From the NCBI GenBank assembly GCA_020217265.1, contig JAIWOS010000157.1, positions 1 to 14,014 of the forward strand: a DNA stretch of 14,014 nt, read 5' to 3'. Below the pieces are notes generated by a model. That model saw nothing but the letters and a program-made list of their open reading frames with translations, had not been told where the DNA came from and did no database searches. The stretch is from Thiobacillus sp. (GTDB lineage: Bacteria > Pseudomonadota > Gammaproteobacteria > Burkholderiales > Thiobacillaceae). Positions within the stretch are counted from its first letter, which is position 1. Every line of letters starts with the position of its first letter. A program made the translations under genes and the position numbers. Below are positions 6,833-14,014 of this stretch, one piece after another.

Positions 6833-9517
6833 TCATGCCTGCAACGCATTTCCCACCACCTCTGCCACATCCTTTGCCAGCCCTTCGACCGCCGCGATGC
6901 GCGTGAGCGCCTCGCGTGCGTGCGCCTGTCGGCCAGCGTCGAACTGACGCCAGCGGTCGAAGCTGCGGGCGATGCGTGATGCCACCTGCGGATTCATGGC
7001 CTGCAATTCGCAGATGACGTCGGCGGCGAGGGTGTAACCGCTGCCGTCGGCAGCATGAAAGGCGCGCGGGTTGCCGCCGGTAAAGCCGCGTATGAGGGCG
7101 TAGACGCAGTTGGGGTTTTTCAGATCAAAGGCGGGGTGGGCCATCAGGTCGCGCACGGTGGCGGCGGTGGTGACGCGCGCGCTGGCCTGGATGGCGAGCC
7201 ATTTGTCGACGACCAGCGCTTCGTTGCGCCACTTCTCGTAGAAGGCGGCGAGGGCTGGCGCGCGCTCGGGCACGTCGAACTGGGCGAGGGTGGCGAGCGC
7301 GGCGGCGACGTCGGTCATGTTGCTGCCAGCGTCGACCTGCGCGACGAGGCGCGGGGCGATTTCGCTTGGGTCGGCGTCGGCGAGGTAGGCGAGGCAGGTG
7401 TTGCGCAACGCGCGGCGACCGGCCTGCGCGCCATCGGGGGCATAGGGTTCGCTGGGGGTCAGTGCCTGCCACGCGGCTTCGAACTGCGGGCGCAGGTGAG
7501 CGGCGAGCGCGCGGCGCAGGGCCAGCCGCGCGGCAAAGATCGCGTCGGGGTCGATCACGCTACCCGCTGCGGCGACGGTGTCGGCGAGCACGGTCTCAGA
7601 GGGCAGCGCCAACGCTTCGGCGGCGAGCGCGGCGTCGCCCGCGAGGCCGTCAGCGAGTACGCGCGCGCAGGCGTCGATGAAGGTTGGCGGAATCCAGTCG
7701 TTGCCTTGTCCGCCTGCCGCGATTCCGGCGAGCAGCACGCGCGTGGCGAGCCGCTGCCCGGCTTCCCAGCGGTTGAAGGCGTCGGAGTCAAACGCCATGA
7801 GGTGGGCGAGTTCGGCATCGGTCTGCTCGAAATCGAGTCGCACCGGCGCGGAGAAATTGCGCAGCAGCGAAGCAACGGGCGCGGCGGGTACGGATTCGAA
7901 AACGAAGGTCTGCGTGGGCTCGGTGAGTGAGAGCACGCGGGTGGTGCCGCTGGCCTGCGATTCGCCCGCGAGTTGGAGGGGCGCGTCGCTGCCGTCGGGC
8001 AGCACGAGGCCGACGGCGACGGCGAGGTGCAACGCGCCTTCATCGATCGTCTGGCCGTTTTCGGCAAGCCGTTTTTCGTAGGCGGTGGGCGCGAGGGTCT
8101 GCGTGAGCGTGAGCGAGTAGGTCTGCGCCGCCGCGTCGTAAACGCCCGAAGCTTTCAGCACCGGCGTGCCCGCGCGCGCGTACCAGCGGCGGAACTGCGT
8201 GAGGTCGACGCCGCTGGCGTCGGCCATTGCCGATACGAAATCCTCGCAGGTGACGGCCTGGCCGTCGTGGCGTTCAAAATACAGCTTCATGCCGCGCTGG
8301 AAGCCGTCTTCGCCGAGCAGGGTGTGGATCATGCGGATGACTTCCGCGCCCTTGTTGTAGACGGTGGCGGTGTAGAAGTTGTTGATCTCGGCGTAGGACG
8401 CGGGCCGGATCGGGTGCGCCATCGGCCCCGCGTCCTCGGGGAACTGGCTGGCTCTGAGCGCGCGCACTTCCTGGATGCGCGTGACCGCGCGCGAGTGCAC
8501 GTCGGCGCCGAATTCCTGGTCGCGGAACACGGTGAGGCCTTCTTTCAGCGACAGCTGAAACCAGTCGCGGCAGGTGACGCGGTTGCCGGTCCAGTTGTGG
8601 AAATACTCGTGGGCGACGACGCGGTCGATGCCCTGATAGTCGGCGTCGGTCGCTGTATCCGGGCGGGCCAGCACGTATTTCGTGTTGAAGATGTTGAGGC
8701 CCTTGTTCTCCATCGCGCCCATGTTGAAGTCGCCCACCGCCACGATCATGTAGCGGTCGAGGTCGTATTCCAGCCCGAAGCGCGTTTCGTCCCAGCGCAT
8801 GGCCTTTTTCAGCGCCGCCATCGCGTGGCCGCACTGATCGAGCTTGCCGGGCTCAACGTAGATTTCGAGTTTGACGACGCGCCCCGACGCGGTGGTGAAC
8901 GTGTCTTCCAGCACGTCGAGTTTCGCTGCCACCAACGCGAAGAGATACGCGGGTTTGGGGAAAGGGTCTTGCCAGCGCACCCAGTGGCGCGTGGCGTCGT
9001 CGCTGCTGCCGGCGGCGACCGGGTTGCCATTCGACAGCAAATGCGGAAACCGCGCGCGCTCGGCTTCGACCGTGCAGGTGAACACCGCCATCACGTCCGG
9101 GCGGTCGGGGAAGAAAGTGATGCGGCGAAAGCCCTCGGCCTCGCACTGGGTGAAGTAGCCGTCTTTCGATTTGTAGAGGCCGGAGAGCTGGGTGTTCCGG
9201 TCGGGATGGGTTCGGACGACGGTTTCCAGCACGCAGGCCTCGGGCAGCGGGCCGGCGATCGTCAGTCGGTCGTCGGCGTGCGCATATCGGGCCGGGTCGA
9301 GCGCCGCGCCGTCGAGTGTCACGCTCACCAGTTCCAGCGCTTCGCCGTTCAGCATCAAGGGGCCGGCCAGCGCCGCCGGATTGCGGCGGCAGGCGAGGCG
9401 GGCGCGCACCTCGGCGTGGCCGTCGAAAATCGCCACGTGCAAATCGACCGTGTCGATCAGCCAGGCGGGCGGGGTGTAGTCCTTGAGATAGAGCGTGACG
9501 GGGGTTTCGGTGCGCAT
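6833..9517 (-). CDS. pepN: Aminopeptidase N (M1 family zinc metallopeptidase)
   Basis: PepN is a cytoplasmic, broad-specificity aminopeptidase that degrades peptides from the N-terminus. It has 894 residues; E. coli PepN has 870. The exopeptidase motif GAMEN is at residues 267-271. The zinc site is HEYFH at 303-307 with the third ligand Glu326 in LKEGLTVFRD; this spacing is the same as in E. coli (297-301 and 320). Tyr in TVYNKGAEVIRM, near residue 387, corresponds to the transition-state tyrosine. The N-terminal beta domain opens with YLKDYTPPAWLIDTVDLHV and the large helical C-terminal domain is complete. There is no signal peptide. The ATG at 9517 fits the family start although no clear Shine-Dalgarno is seen. 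It is a single gene, convergent with isc and divergent from the phosphodiesterase gene across about 200 bp. Confidence 0.96.
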   Translation of the reverse strand: MRTETPVTLYLKDYTPPAWLIDTVDLHVAIFDGHAEVRARLACRRNPAALAGPLMLNGEALELVSVTLDGAALDPARYAHADDRLTIAGPLPEACVLETVVRTHPDRNTQLSGLYKSKDGYFTQCEAEGFRRITFFPDRPDVMAVFTCTVEAERARFPHLLSNGNPVAAGSSDDATRHWVRWQDPFPKPAYLFALVAAKLDVLEDTFTTASGRVVKLEIYVEPGKLDQCGHAMAALKKAMRWDETRFGLEYDLDRYMIVAVGDFNMGAMENKGLNIFNTKYVLARPDTATDADYQGIDRVVAHEYFHNWTGNRVTCRDWFQLSLKEGLTVFRDQEFGADVHSRAVTRIQEVRALRASQFPEDAGPMAHPIRPASYAEINNFYTATVYNKGAEVIRMIHTLLGEDGFQRGMKLYFERHDGQAVTCEDFVSAMADASGVDLTQFRRWYARAGTPVLKASGVYDAAAQTYSLTLTQTLAPTAYEKRLAENGQTIDEGALHLAVAVGLVLPDGSDAPLQLAGESQASGTTRVLSLTEPTQTFVFESVPAAPVASLLRNFSAPVRLDFEQTDAELAHLMAFDSDAFNRWEAGQRLATRVLLAGIAAGGQGNDWIPPTFIDACARVLADGLAGDAALAAEALALPSETVLADTVAAAGSVIDPDAIFAARLALRRALAAHLRPQFEAAWQALTPSEPYAPDGAQAGRRALRNTCLAYLADADPSEIAPRLVAQVDAGSNMTDVAAALATLAQFDVPERAPALAAFYEKWRNEALVVDKWLAIQASARVTTAATVRDLMAHPAFDLKNPNCVYALIRGFTGGNPRAFHAADGSGYTLAADVICELQAMNPQVASRIARSFDRWRQFDAGRQAHAREALTRIAAVEGLAKDVAEVVGNALQA

Positions 9518-9714
9518 GAGAAAGGGGTGGGTTCGGAGTGAATGTGCCAGGCCAGATCATCGCGCAATTCAGCCGGGTTTGGGAACGGACCATACCGGGG
9601 GTCATGCGTACGCAAATGAATCGCCATGAAGCCTACACAAGGGGCAGGCAAAGTAAGACAGGGCAATGCAGCCGGATGCGGCCCCACGCCATCCACCACT
9701 CAAGGGAGACCTTC

Positions 9715-10980
9715 ATGAACCGATTCCATTCCCTCGTCCTGGCCCTGGTGGCCGCGACGGGATTTGTTTCCAGCGTACAGGCCGATACCTATCGCGTTCC
9801 GGCCAGGGACGACGTGCAACTGGGCCCGCGCCCTTTCTATCTCGTCGAGGGCATGGAAGAAGGCAGGCTGAAAGACCGCCTGATGCAGTGCCAGAACGGC
9901 CCCTTCTACCGCACCGATTTTTCCATTGCCCACCGTGGCGCGGCAATGCAATTCCCCGAGCATTCCGACGTGTCCTATCGCGCAGGTGCGCGCATGGGCG
10001 CGGGCATCGTCGAGTGCGATGTGGCGTTTACCCGGGATGGTGAACTCGTCTGCCGCCACAGCGAATGTGACCTGCACACCACCACCAATATCGTGGCCAC
10101 GCCGCTGAACAACAAGTGCACCGTGCCATGGACCGGGCCGGTGGGGCCCAACCCGGCGCCGCAGTGCTGCACCAGCGACCTCACGCTCGACGAATACAAG
10201 TCGCTCACGGCCAAGATGGATGCAAGCAAGCCGGACGCTACGACGCCCGAAGGCTACCTGGGGGGTACCGCATCCTGGCGTACCGATCTCTACACCAGTC
10301 GTGCGAAGGTGCTCACTTTCAGGGAAAGCATCGCACTCAACCAGGAAATGGGTGTCAAGCACACGCCGGAACTCAAGGGCGCGAGCTATCAGGATCGCAT
10401 CGATGCGATCTTTGGCGGCCAGGCACAGTATGCGCAGAAATTCGCCGACGAACTGGAAGCTGCCGGCGTGAAACCGCGGGAGGTGTGGGCACAGTCGTTT
10501 AACGTCGAGGACATTCTTTACTGGATCGACCACACCCGCTACGGCAAGCAGGCGGTGTACCTGCTCGATTACGATGCCAGCAAGGACGACATCGTGATCC
10601 AGTCGCCATATGAAACGATGGATCGCAAGGCCTATTTCAAAATGCTGAAACAGCGTGGTGTACGCATCATCGCGCCGCCGGTGCCTGCCCTGCTTGCGGT
10701 CAATAGCGCAGGCGAGATCGTGCCCTCCGCACTTGCGAAGGATCTCAAGCGCATGGGCTTCGACATCATCACCTGGACGCTGGAGCGGTCCGATCTGCGC
10801 AAGGGCGCGGCCAAGGCCGGCTATTACTACGATTTCGACCCGACGGGCGCGGCCGTCAAGCGGGATGGCGATCTGTACAAGGCGCTGGACGTACTGGCGC
10901 GTCAGGTGAAAGTGCTTGGCGTGTTCTCCGACTGGCCCGCTACCGTGACCTATTACGCGAACTGCATGGGTATCAAGTAA
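9715..10980 (+). CDS. Exported glycerophosphodiester phosphodiesterase-family protein
   Basis: GDPD enzymes split glycerophosphodiesters into glycerol 3-phosphate and an alcohol. I chose the ATG at 9715 (421 residues) because AAGGGAGA lies 5 nt upstream and the protein then starts with a signal peptide (MNRFHSLVLALVAATGFVSSVQA, likely cleaved after residue 23). An upstream in-frame ATG at 9538 would bury it. Active-site features of the GDPD TIM barrel are IAHRGA (His73), PEHS (Glu82), VECDVAFTRDG (Glu100, Asp102), CRHSECDL (His115) and PELKG (Glu219). The metal site would be Glu100, Asp102 and Glu219. Between residues 101 and 152 there are six cysteines in a loop-rich insertion (DLHTTTNI to QCCTS), suggesting disulfides in the periplasm. 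The exact substrate is unknown; length and insertion differ from classical GlpQ (about 358 residues). It ends at a strong terminator. Confidence 0.88.
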   Translation: MNRFHSLVLALVAATGFVSSVQADTYRVPARDDVQLGPRPFYLVEGMEEGRLKDRLMQCQNGPFYRTDFSIAHRGAAMQFPEHSDVSYRAGARMGAGIVECDVAFTRDGELVCRHSECDLHTTTNIVATPLNNKCTVPWTGPVGPNPAPQCCTSDLTLDEYKSLTAKMDASKPDATTPEGYLGGTASWRTDLYTSRAKVLTFRESIALNQEMGVKHTPELKGASYQDRIDAIFGGQAQYAQKFADELEAAGVKPREVWAQSFNVEDILYWIDHTRYGKQAVYLLDYDASKDDIVIQSPYETMDRKAYFKMLKQRGVRIIAPPVPALLAVNSAGEIVPSALAKDLKRMGFDIITWTLERSDLRKGAAKAGYYYDFDPTGAAVKRDGDLYKALDVLARQVKVLGVFSDWPATVTYYANCMGIK

Positions 10981-10998
10981 GCCCGGTTCGGATCAAAC

Positions 10999-11028
10999 AA
11001 AACGGGCAGCCCTCGGGCTGCCCGTTTT
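10999..11028. terminator. Bidirectional intrinsic terminator
   Basis: AAAACGGGCAGCCC (10999-11012) pairs perfectly with GGGCTGCCCGTTTT (11015-11028). This gives a GC-rich stem with a very short loop, about 4 nt after the innermost pair opens. On the plus strand the stem runs into TTTTT (11025-11029). On the minus strand the A-run gives an equivalent U-tract. It lies 18 nt after the phosphodiesterase stop and 15 nt after the convergent prfB stop, so it should end both transcripts. Confidence 0.93.
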
Positions 11029-11043
11029 TGTCGTGTAAACGCA

Positions 11044-12148
11044 TTACACGCCCTGTTTCAGACTCGCCTCGATGAACACGTCCAGGTCGCCGTCGAGCAC
11101 CTTCTGCGTGGCGGAGACTTCGACGTTGGTGCGCAGATCCTTGATGCGCGAGTTGTCGAGCACGTAGCTGCGGATCTGGTGGCCCCAGCCGACGTCGGAT
11201 TTGCCGGCTTCGAGCTTGTCCTGCTCGGCCTGGCGTTTGCGCAGCTCGGCTTCGTAGAGGCGCGATTTCAGCATGGCCATCGCTTCGGCCTTGTTCTTGT
11301 GCTGGGAGCGGTCGTTCTGGCACTGCACCACGATGCCGGAGGGCAGGTGGGTGATGCGCACGGCGGAGTCGGTCTTGTTGATGTGCTGGCCGCCGGCACC
11401 GGAGGCGCGGTAGGTGTCGATGCGGAGGTCGGCGGGGTTGATCTCGACCTCGATCGAATCGTCGACCTCGGGGTAGACGAACACGCTGGCGAAGCTGGTG
11501 TGGCGGCCGCCGGACGAATCGAACGGCGACTTTCTCACCAGGCGGTGCACGCCGGTTTCGGTGCGCAGATACCCGTAGGCGTAGTCGCCTTCGATCTTGA
11601 TCGAGGCGGACTTGATGCCGGCGACGTCGCCTTCGGATTCTTCCAGCAGCTCGGCCTTGAAGCCGCGGCGCTCGGCGTACTTGAGGTACATGCGCAACAG
11701 CATCGACGCCCAGTCGCAGGCTTCGGTGCCGCCCGCGCCGGCCTGGATGTCGAGGAAGCAGTTCGACGGGTCGGCGGGGTTGGAGAACATGCGGCGGAAT
11801 TCGAGCTGGGAGACATCCTTCTCGATGCCTTCGAGGTCGGCCGCGACGGCTTCGAGGGTGGCGTCGTCGCCTTCGCTCTTGGCCATGTCGAAGAGATCCT
11901 TCGCGTCGGCAAGGCCGGCGGCGACGCGGTCGAGCACCAGCACCACGTCTTCCAGCGCGCGGCGTTCGCGGCCGAGCGCCTGGGCTTTTTCCGGGTCGTT
12001 CCAGAAGTCCGGCGCCTCGGACAGGCGGACGACTTCCTCTAACCGATCCTTCTTGTGATCGTAGTCAAAGAAACCCCCTGAGCTGGCCCGAACGCGTGCC
12101 GAGGTCGGCAATGCGGGATTCGATCTGATTGAGGCTTTCGGCTTCCAT
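11044..12148 (-). CDS. prfB: Peptide chain release factor 2, with programmed +1 frameshift
   Basis: RF2 reads UAA and UGA stop codons and triggers peptide release. The gene starts at the ATG at 12148-12146. It reads 27 codons ([20 protein letters not shown] then GQLRGFL) to an in-frame TGA at 12067-12065, then continues in the +1 frame as [12 protein letters not shown]. The joined product has 367 residues, a normal RF2 length. The stop-codon recognition motif SPF is at residues 207-209 and the catalytic GGQ is at 252-254 within [21 protein letters not shown]. The residue equivalent to E. coli position 246 is Ala (Ala248), not the Thr of K-12. The gene follows the DUF4010 gene by 13 nt, so they may share a transcript. 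No strong ribosome site precedes the ATG. A caller that ignores the shift would start the protein wrongly. Confidence 0.96.
12064..12079 (-). promoter_or_regulatory. RF2 autoregulatory +1 frameshift site
   Basis: On the minus strand the sequence reads AGGGGG (12079-12074), TTT, then CTT TGA C (12070-12064). This is the classical RF2 element: an internal Shine-Dalgarno-like AGGGGG 3 nt before a slippery CUU next to an in-frame UGA followed by C. The E. coli site has the same spacing (AGGGGG UAU CUU UGA C). When RF2 is scarce the ribosome slips +1 and makes full-length RF2; when it is plentiful, termination yields a 27-residue peptide. Confidence 0.97.
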
Positions 12149-12161
12149 GATGGCGTTTCGG

Positions 12162-13442
12162 TCAGGCGGAAAAGCCGCGAATTATAGCCCACGCGGCAAT
12201 CAGCCCAAGGCCTACGGCCCCCATGCCGGCGGCGGCGTGGCGCGCCATGCGGTGGCCGCCGACGGCCAGCGCGAGCAGTGACTTGAAAAACAGATTCGAC
12301 AGGGTGGCCAGCACGATCACGTTGACGACCGTCGGCACCGCTATTCTGTCCAGTGTGAACAGGCGCAGGCTCGACAGCGTGATCGCGTCGACGTCGGTGA
12401 GGCCCGAGACCAGCGACACCGCATAAAGCCCGCGCGTGCCCAGCCAGTCCGACAGCCAGGCGGCTGCCAGCAATACCGCGGCGTACAGCAGGCCGAAGCC
12501 GAGCGCGGTGCGCAGCTCGGTCGGATTGCCCATCGCCAGATCGGGCGTTTCGCCGGCCGGGCCTAGCTTGCGCACGCCGTAGGCGGCGGCGAGCGCGCCC
12601 GCGACGAGTCCGCCGGCCAGCACCGGCGCAAGCTGCGCGAGCACGGACGGCGCCAGTACCGCCACCAGCACGCCCAGCCGCAGCAGCACCACCAGGTTGG
12701 CGAGCACGATCACGGTCACCGCAACCGGGATCATCCCCGCTGAAGTGCGCACGTGGCGGCTGAAGGCGAGCGTCGTCGCCGTGGACGACACCAGCCCGCC
12801 GAGCAGGCCGAGAATCACCGCGCCGCGCCGCTGCCCGGTCAGCCGCAGCGCCGCATAACCCGCCAGTCCCACGCCCGCGATCAGCACCACCATCCACCAG
12901 ATCTGATAGGGGTTGAGTGCGCCGTAGGGACCGTAGTTGCGGTTGGGCACCAGCGGCAGGATGATGAGCGACAGCACCGCGAACTGGAGCACCGAGAGCA
13001 GGTCGTGGCGGCTCATGCGCTCGCTCAGGCCGCGCAACTCCGGCTTGAAGTAGAGCAGCATGGTCGAGGCGATGCCCAGCATCACCGCAATCTGCGCCTC
13101 GTCGTGCCACACCAGCACGCCGAGCCCGTAGCACAGCATCAAGGCCGAAACCGTCGTCGTGCCGGGGTCGCCGCCCTCGTCCGGCGCGCGCAGGTAGGCC
13201 GCGATCATCATTCCGCCGGTCAAAAGGAGTCCGGCGGGGATGAGCCAGACGCTTCCCAGCGCGGTGCCCAGGTGCGCCGTCAGCACGCCAAACAGCGCCG
13301 TCAGCGCAAACGTGCGCAAACCCGCCTTGGCCGCCGGATTGCGTTCGCGCTCCAGTCCCATCAGCAGGCCGATCGCCAGTGCCACCACGTAATGCGGCAG
13401 CGCGGCGAGTTCGGGCGGAAGCCAGGGGCTGAGGTCGGTCAT
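12162..13442 (-). CDS. MgtC/SapB-DUF4010 family integral membrane protein
   Basis: The protein has 426 residues and is strongly hydrophobic, with roughly 11 to 12 predicted membrane segments by eye. The N-terminal half resembles MgtC/Sap[13 protein letters not shown] (23-34) followed by [13 protein letters not shown] (40-52). The C-terminal half carries DUF4010 features: [15 protein letters not shown] (215-229) and [12 protein letters not shown] (346-357), which look like an internal repeat of polar membrane motifs. The function of this family is not established. MgtC itself is linked to magnesium stress and virulence, but these two-domain proteins are widespread in non-pathogens and could be transporters. 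No signal peptide precedes the first helix. It is followed 13 nt later by prfB and preceded by a hairpin at the end of the upstream gene, so a promoter probably lies within 13443-13541. I see no convincing hexamers there. Confidence 0.86.
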   Translation of the reverse strand: MTDLSPWLPPELAALPHYVVALAIGLLMGLERERNPAAKAGLRTFALTALFGVLTAHLGTALGSVWLIPAGLLLTGGMMIAAYLRAPDEGGDPGTTTVSALMLCYGLGVLVWHDEAQIAVMLGIASTMLLYFKPELRGLSERMSRHDLLSVLQFAVLSLIILPLVPNRNYGPYGALNPYQIWWMVVLIAGVGLAGYAALRLTGQRRGAVILGLLGGLVSSTATTLAFSRHVRTSAGMIPVAVTVIVLANLVVLLRLGVLVAVLAPSVLAQLAPVLAGGLVAGALAAAYGVRKLGPAGETPDLAMGNPTELRTALGFGLLYAAVLLAAAWLSDWLGTRGLYAVSLVSGLTDVDAITLSSLRLFTLDRIAVPTVVNVIVLATLSNLFFKSLLALAVGGHRMARHAAAGMGAVGLGLIAAWAIIRGFSA

Positions 13443-13541
13443 GTCGATGGGAAAGCGGGCAGGCGTCGCTTATGCAGTGTGGCATGCGACGGGAAAATGG
13501 AAAACGCCGCGCGTCGGCTGCCGCGCCGGCACCACACAGCA

Positions 13542-13565
13542 CAAGGGCCGCATTCGCGGCCCTTG
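13542..13565 (-). terminator. Hairpin at the 3' end of the rne-like gene
   Basis: CAAGGGCCGC (13542-13551) and GCGGCCCTTG (13556-13565) form a perfect 10-bp stem with a 4-nt loop. It begins 16 nt past the stop of the minus-strand gene ending at 13582. The following minus-strand sequence is only loosely T-rich (TTGTGCTGTGTGG), so termination may be partial. If so, some reading through into the DUF4010 gene is possible. Confidence 0.6.
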
Positions 13566-13581
13566 CGTGTGCCTTTCGCAC

Positions 13582-14014
13582 TCAGTCCGAGTGTGTCTCG
13601 ACCTGAATCAGCGGCTCCTGCGTCACCGTCACCTTTGGACGCGGACGGCGGCGGGTGGGGTGCGGCGCCGGCGCCGCAGCCGGCGTTTCGTCGGCTGCGC
13701 TGACGGGCGCGCTGGTTTCCACCTGCATCAGGCTGACGGGTTCGGCTTCGGCCATGACCGTGGGGCGGCGGCGACGGCGCGGACGACCGGATTCGCTGGC
13801 GCTCGATTCGGCCGGCGCTGCGGCGCCGCGGGTTTCGACTTGCTGCAGATCGCTGCCGCCCGCGGCGAGTTCGGCCAGAATGCTGGCAGGGCTGGCGGTG
13901 ACGGCACCCGGCAGCGGCGCGGCAGGCGGCGCGTTATCCAGGTTCAGGTTCTGCTGGGCGGAGGCGGGGGACGCGGCCCTGGCCGGACGTGCGACCTCGA
14001 TGATCGCGCGATAG
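13582..14014 (-). CDS. rne: Probable ribonuclease E C-terminal tail (5' end outside window)
   Basis: The minus-strand frame entering at 14013 is open to TGA at 13584-13582, giving 143 residues with no start in the window. It begins YRAIIEVARPARAASPASAQ and is low-complexity, Ala/Pro-rich and disordered. It has two Arg-rich blocks (GRPRRRRRPTV and TRRRPRPKVTV). Three copies of a short motif, LQQVET, LMQVET and LIQVET, occur, and the protein ends QVETHSD. Such Arg-rich tails with (L)xQVET motifs are, from memory, typical of betaproteobacterial RNase E, whose unstructured C-terminal half binds RNA and degradosome partners. The catalytic N-terminal half is outside the window, so the name rests on the tail alone; another protein with a similar Arg/Pro/Ala tail is possible. 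Confidence 0.65.
   Translation of the reverse strand, partial: YRAIIEVARPARAASPASAQQNLNLDNAPPAAPLPGAVTASPASILAELAAGGSDLQQVETRGAAAPAESSASESGRPRRRRRPTVMAEAEPVSLMQVETSAPVSAADETPAAAPAPHPTRRRPRPKVTVTQEPLIQVETHSD

Noticed and set aside
7973..9541. Long open plus-strand frame (over 500 codons) opposite pepN
   Set aside because: It is antisense to the conserved catalytic region of pepN, has no recognisable domain, and is explained by GC-rich third positions.
9605..9614. Palindrome TGCGTACGCA in the pepN-phosphodiesterase divergent region as an operator
   Set aside because: A lone 10-bp palindrome is expected by chance in GC-rich DNA. No promoter elements of good quality lie beside it.
9538..9714. 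Earlier in-frame ATG for the phosphodiesterase, adding 59 residues
   Set aside because: The extension has no family similarity and no ribosome site, and it would place a clear signal peptide in the interior; the ATG at 9715 has AAGGGAGA upstream.
12065..12067. In-frame TGA in prfB as a sign of a pseudogene
   Set aside because: It sits exactly in the RF2 programmed frameshift context with the internal AGGGGG, so the gene is functional by design.
12149..13581. Upstream extension of the RF2 downstream frame through the DUF4010 region, giving an apparent 845-residue protein
   Set aside because: RF2 similarity begins only at the frameshift junction. The upstream part is an Arg/Ala-rich out-of-frame reading of the membrane protein gene.

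Overview
This window is GC-rich (low-to-mid 60s percent by eye), densely coded DNA. It most resembles a betaproteobacterial chromosome, perhaps a Nitrosomonadales or Thiobacillus-like organism. That placement is an inference from gene order (cysE next to a full isc operon, then fdx and iscX) and from protein character; no rRNA or other phylogenetic marker is present. There are no tRNA or rRNA genes, insertion sequences, CRISPR arrays or prophage genes. The content is housekeeping.

Region 1 (1-6731, + strand) is iron-sulfur cluster assembly. The 3' part of cysE (serine acetyltransferase, cysteine supply) ends inside the isc control region. Two tandem type 1 IscR operators, 28 bp apart, overlap a good sigma70-type promoter. 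They lead into iscR-iscS-iscU-iscA, a 114-nt GC-rich structured spacer, then hscB-hscA-(DUF3050 gene)-fdx-iscX. Every Fe-S protein keeps its expected ligands. IscS makes sulfane sulfur from cysteine, IscU is the scaffold, HscB and HscA drive cluster release, Fdx supplies electrons, IscA carries Fe or clusters, IscX modulates, and IscR gives feedback. The unusual member is a 257-residue heme-oxygenase-like DUF3050 protein with several conserved-looking His, Asp and Glu residues. It lies 6 nt after hscA and 2 nt before fdx, so it should be co-expressed with the Fe-S machinery.

Region 2 (6732-9517) holds a short convergent gap with two inverted repeats, then pepN (M1 aminopeptidase N) on the minus strand. 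Region 3 (9518-10980) is a divergent, exported glycerophosphodiester phosphodiesterase-family protein on the plus strand. It ends at a strong bidirectional intrinsic terminator shared with prfB.

Region 4 (11044-14014, minus strand) reads, in transcription order, the 3' end of a gene that looks like rne (RNase E tail), a hairpin, an MgtC/SapB-DUF4010 membrane protein, and prfB (release factor 2). prfB carries the classical programmed +1 frameshift at codon 28, so a naive gene call would truncate it or misplace its start.

The best lead for new biology is the DUF3050 protein inside the isc operon. The rest is well-known biology with some regulatory detail worth recording.
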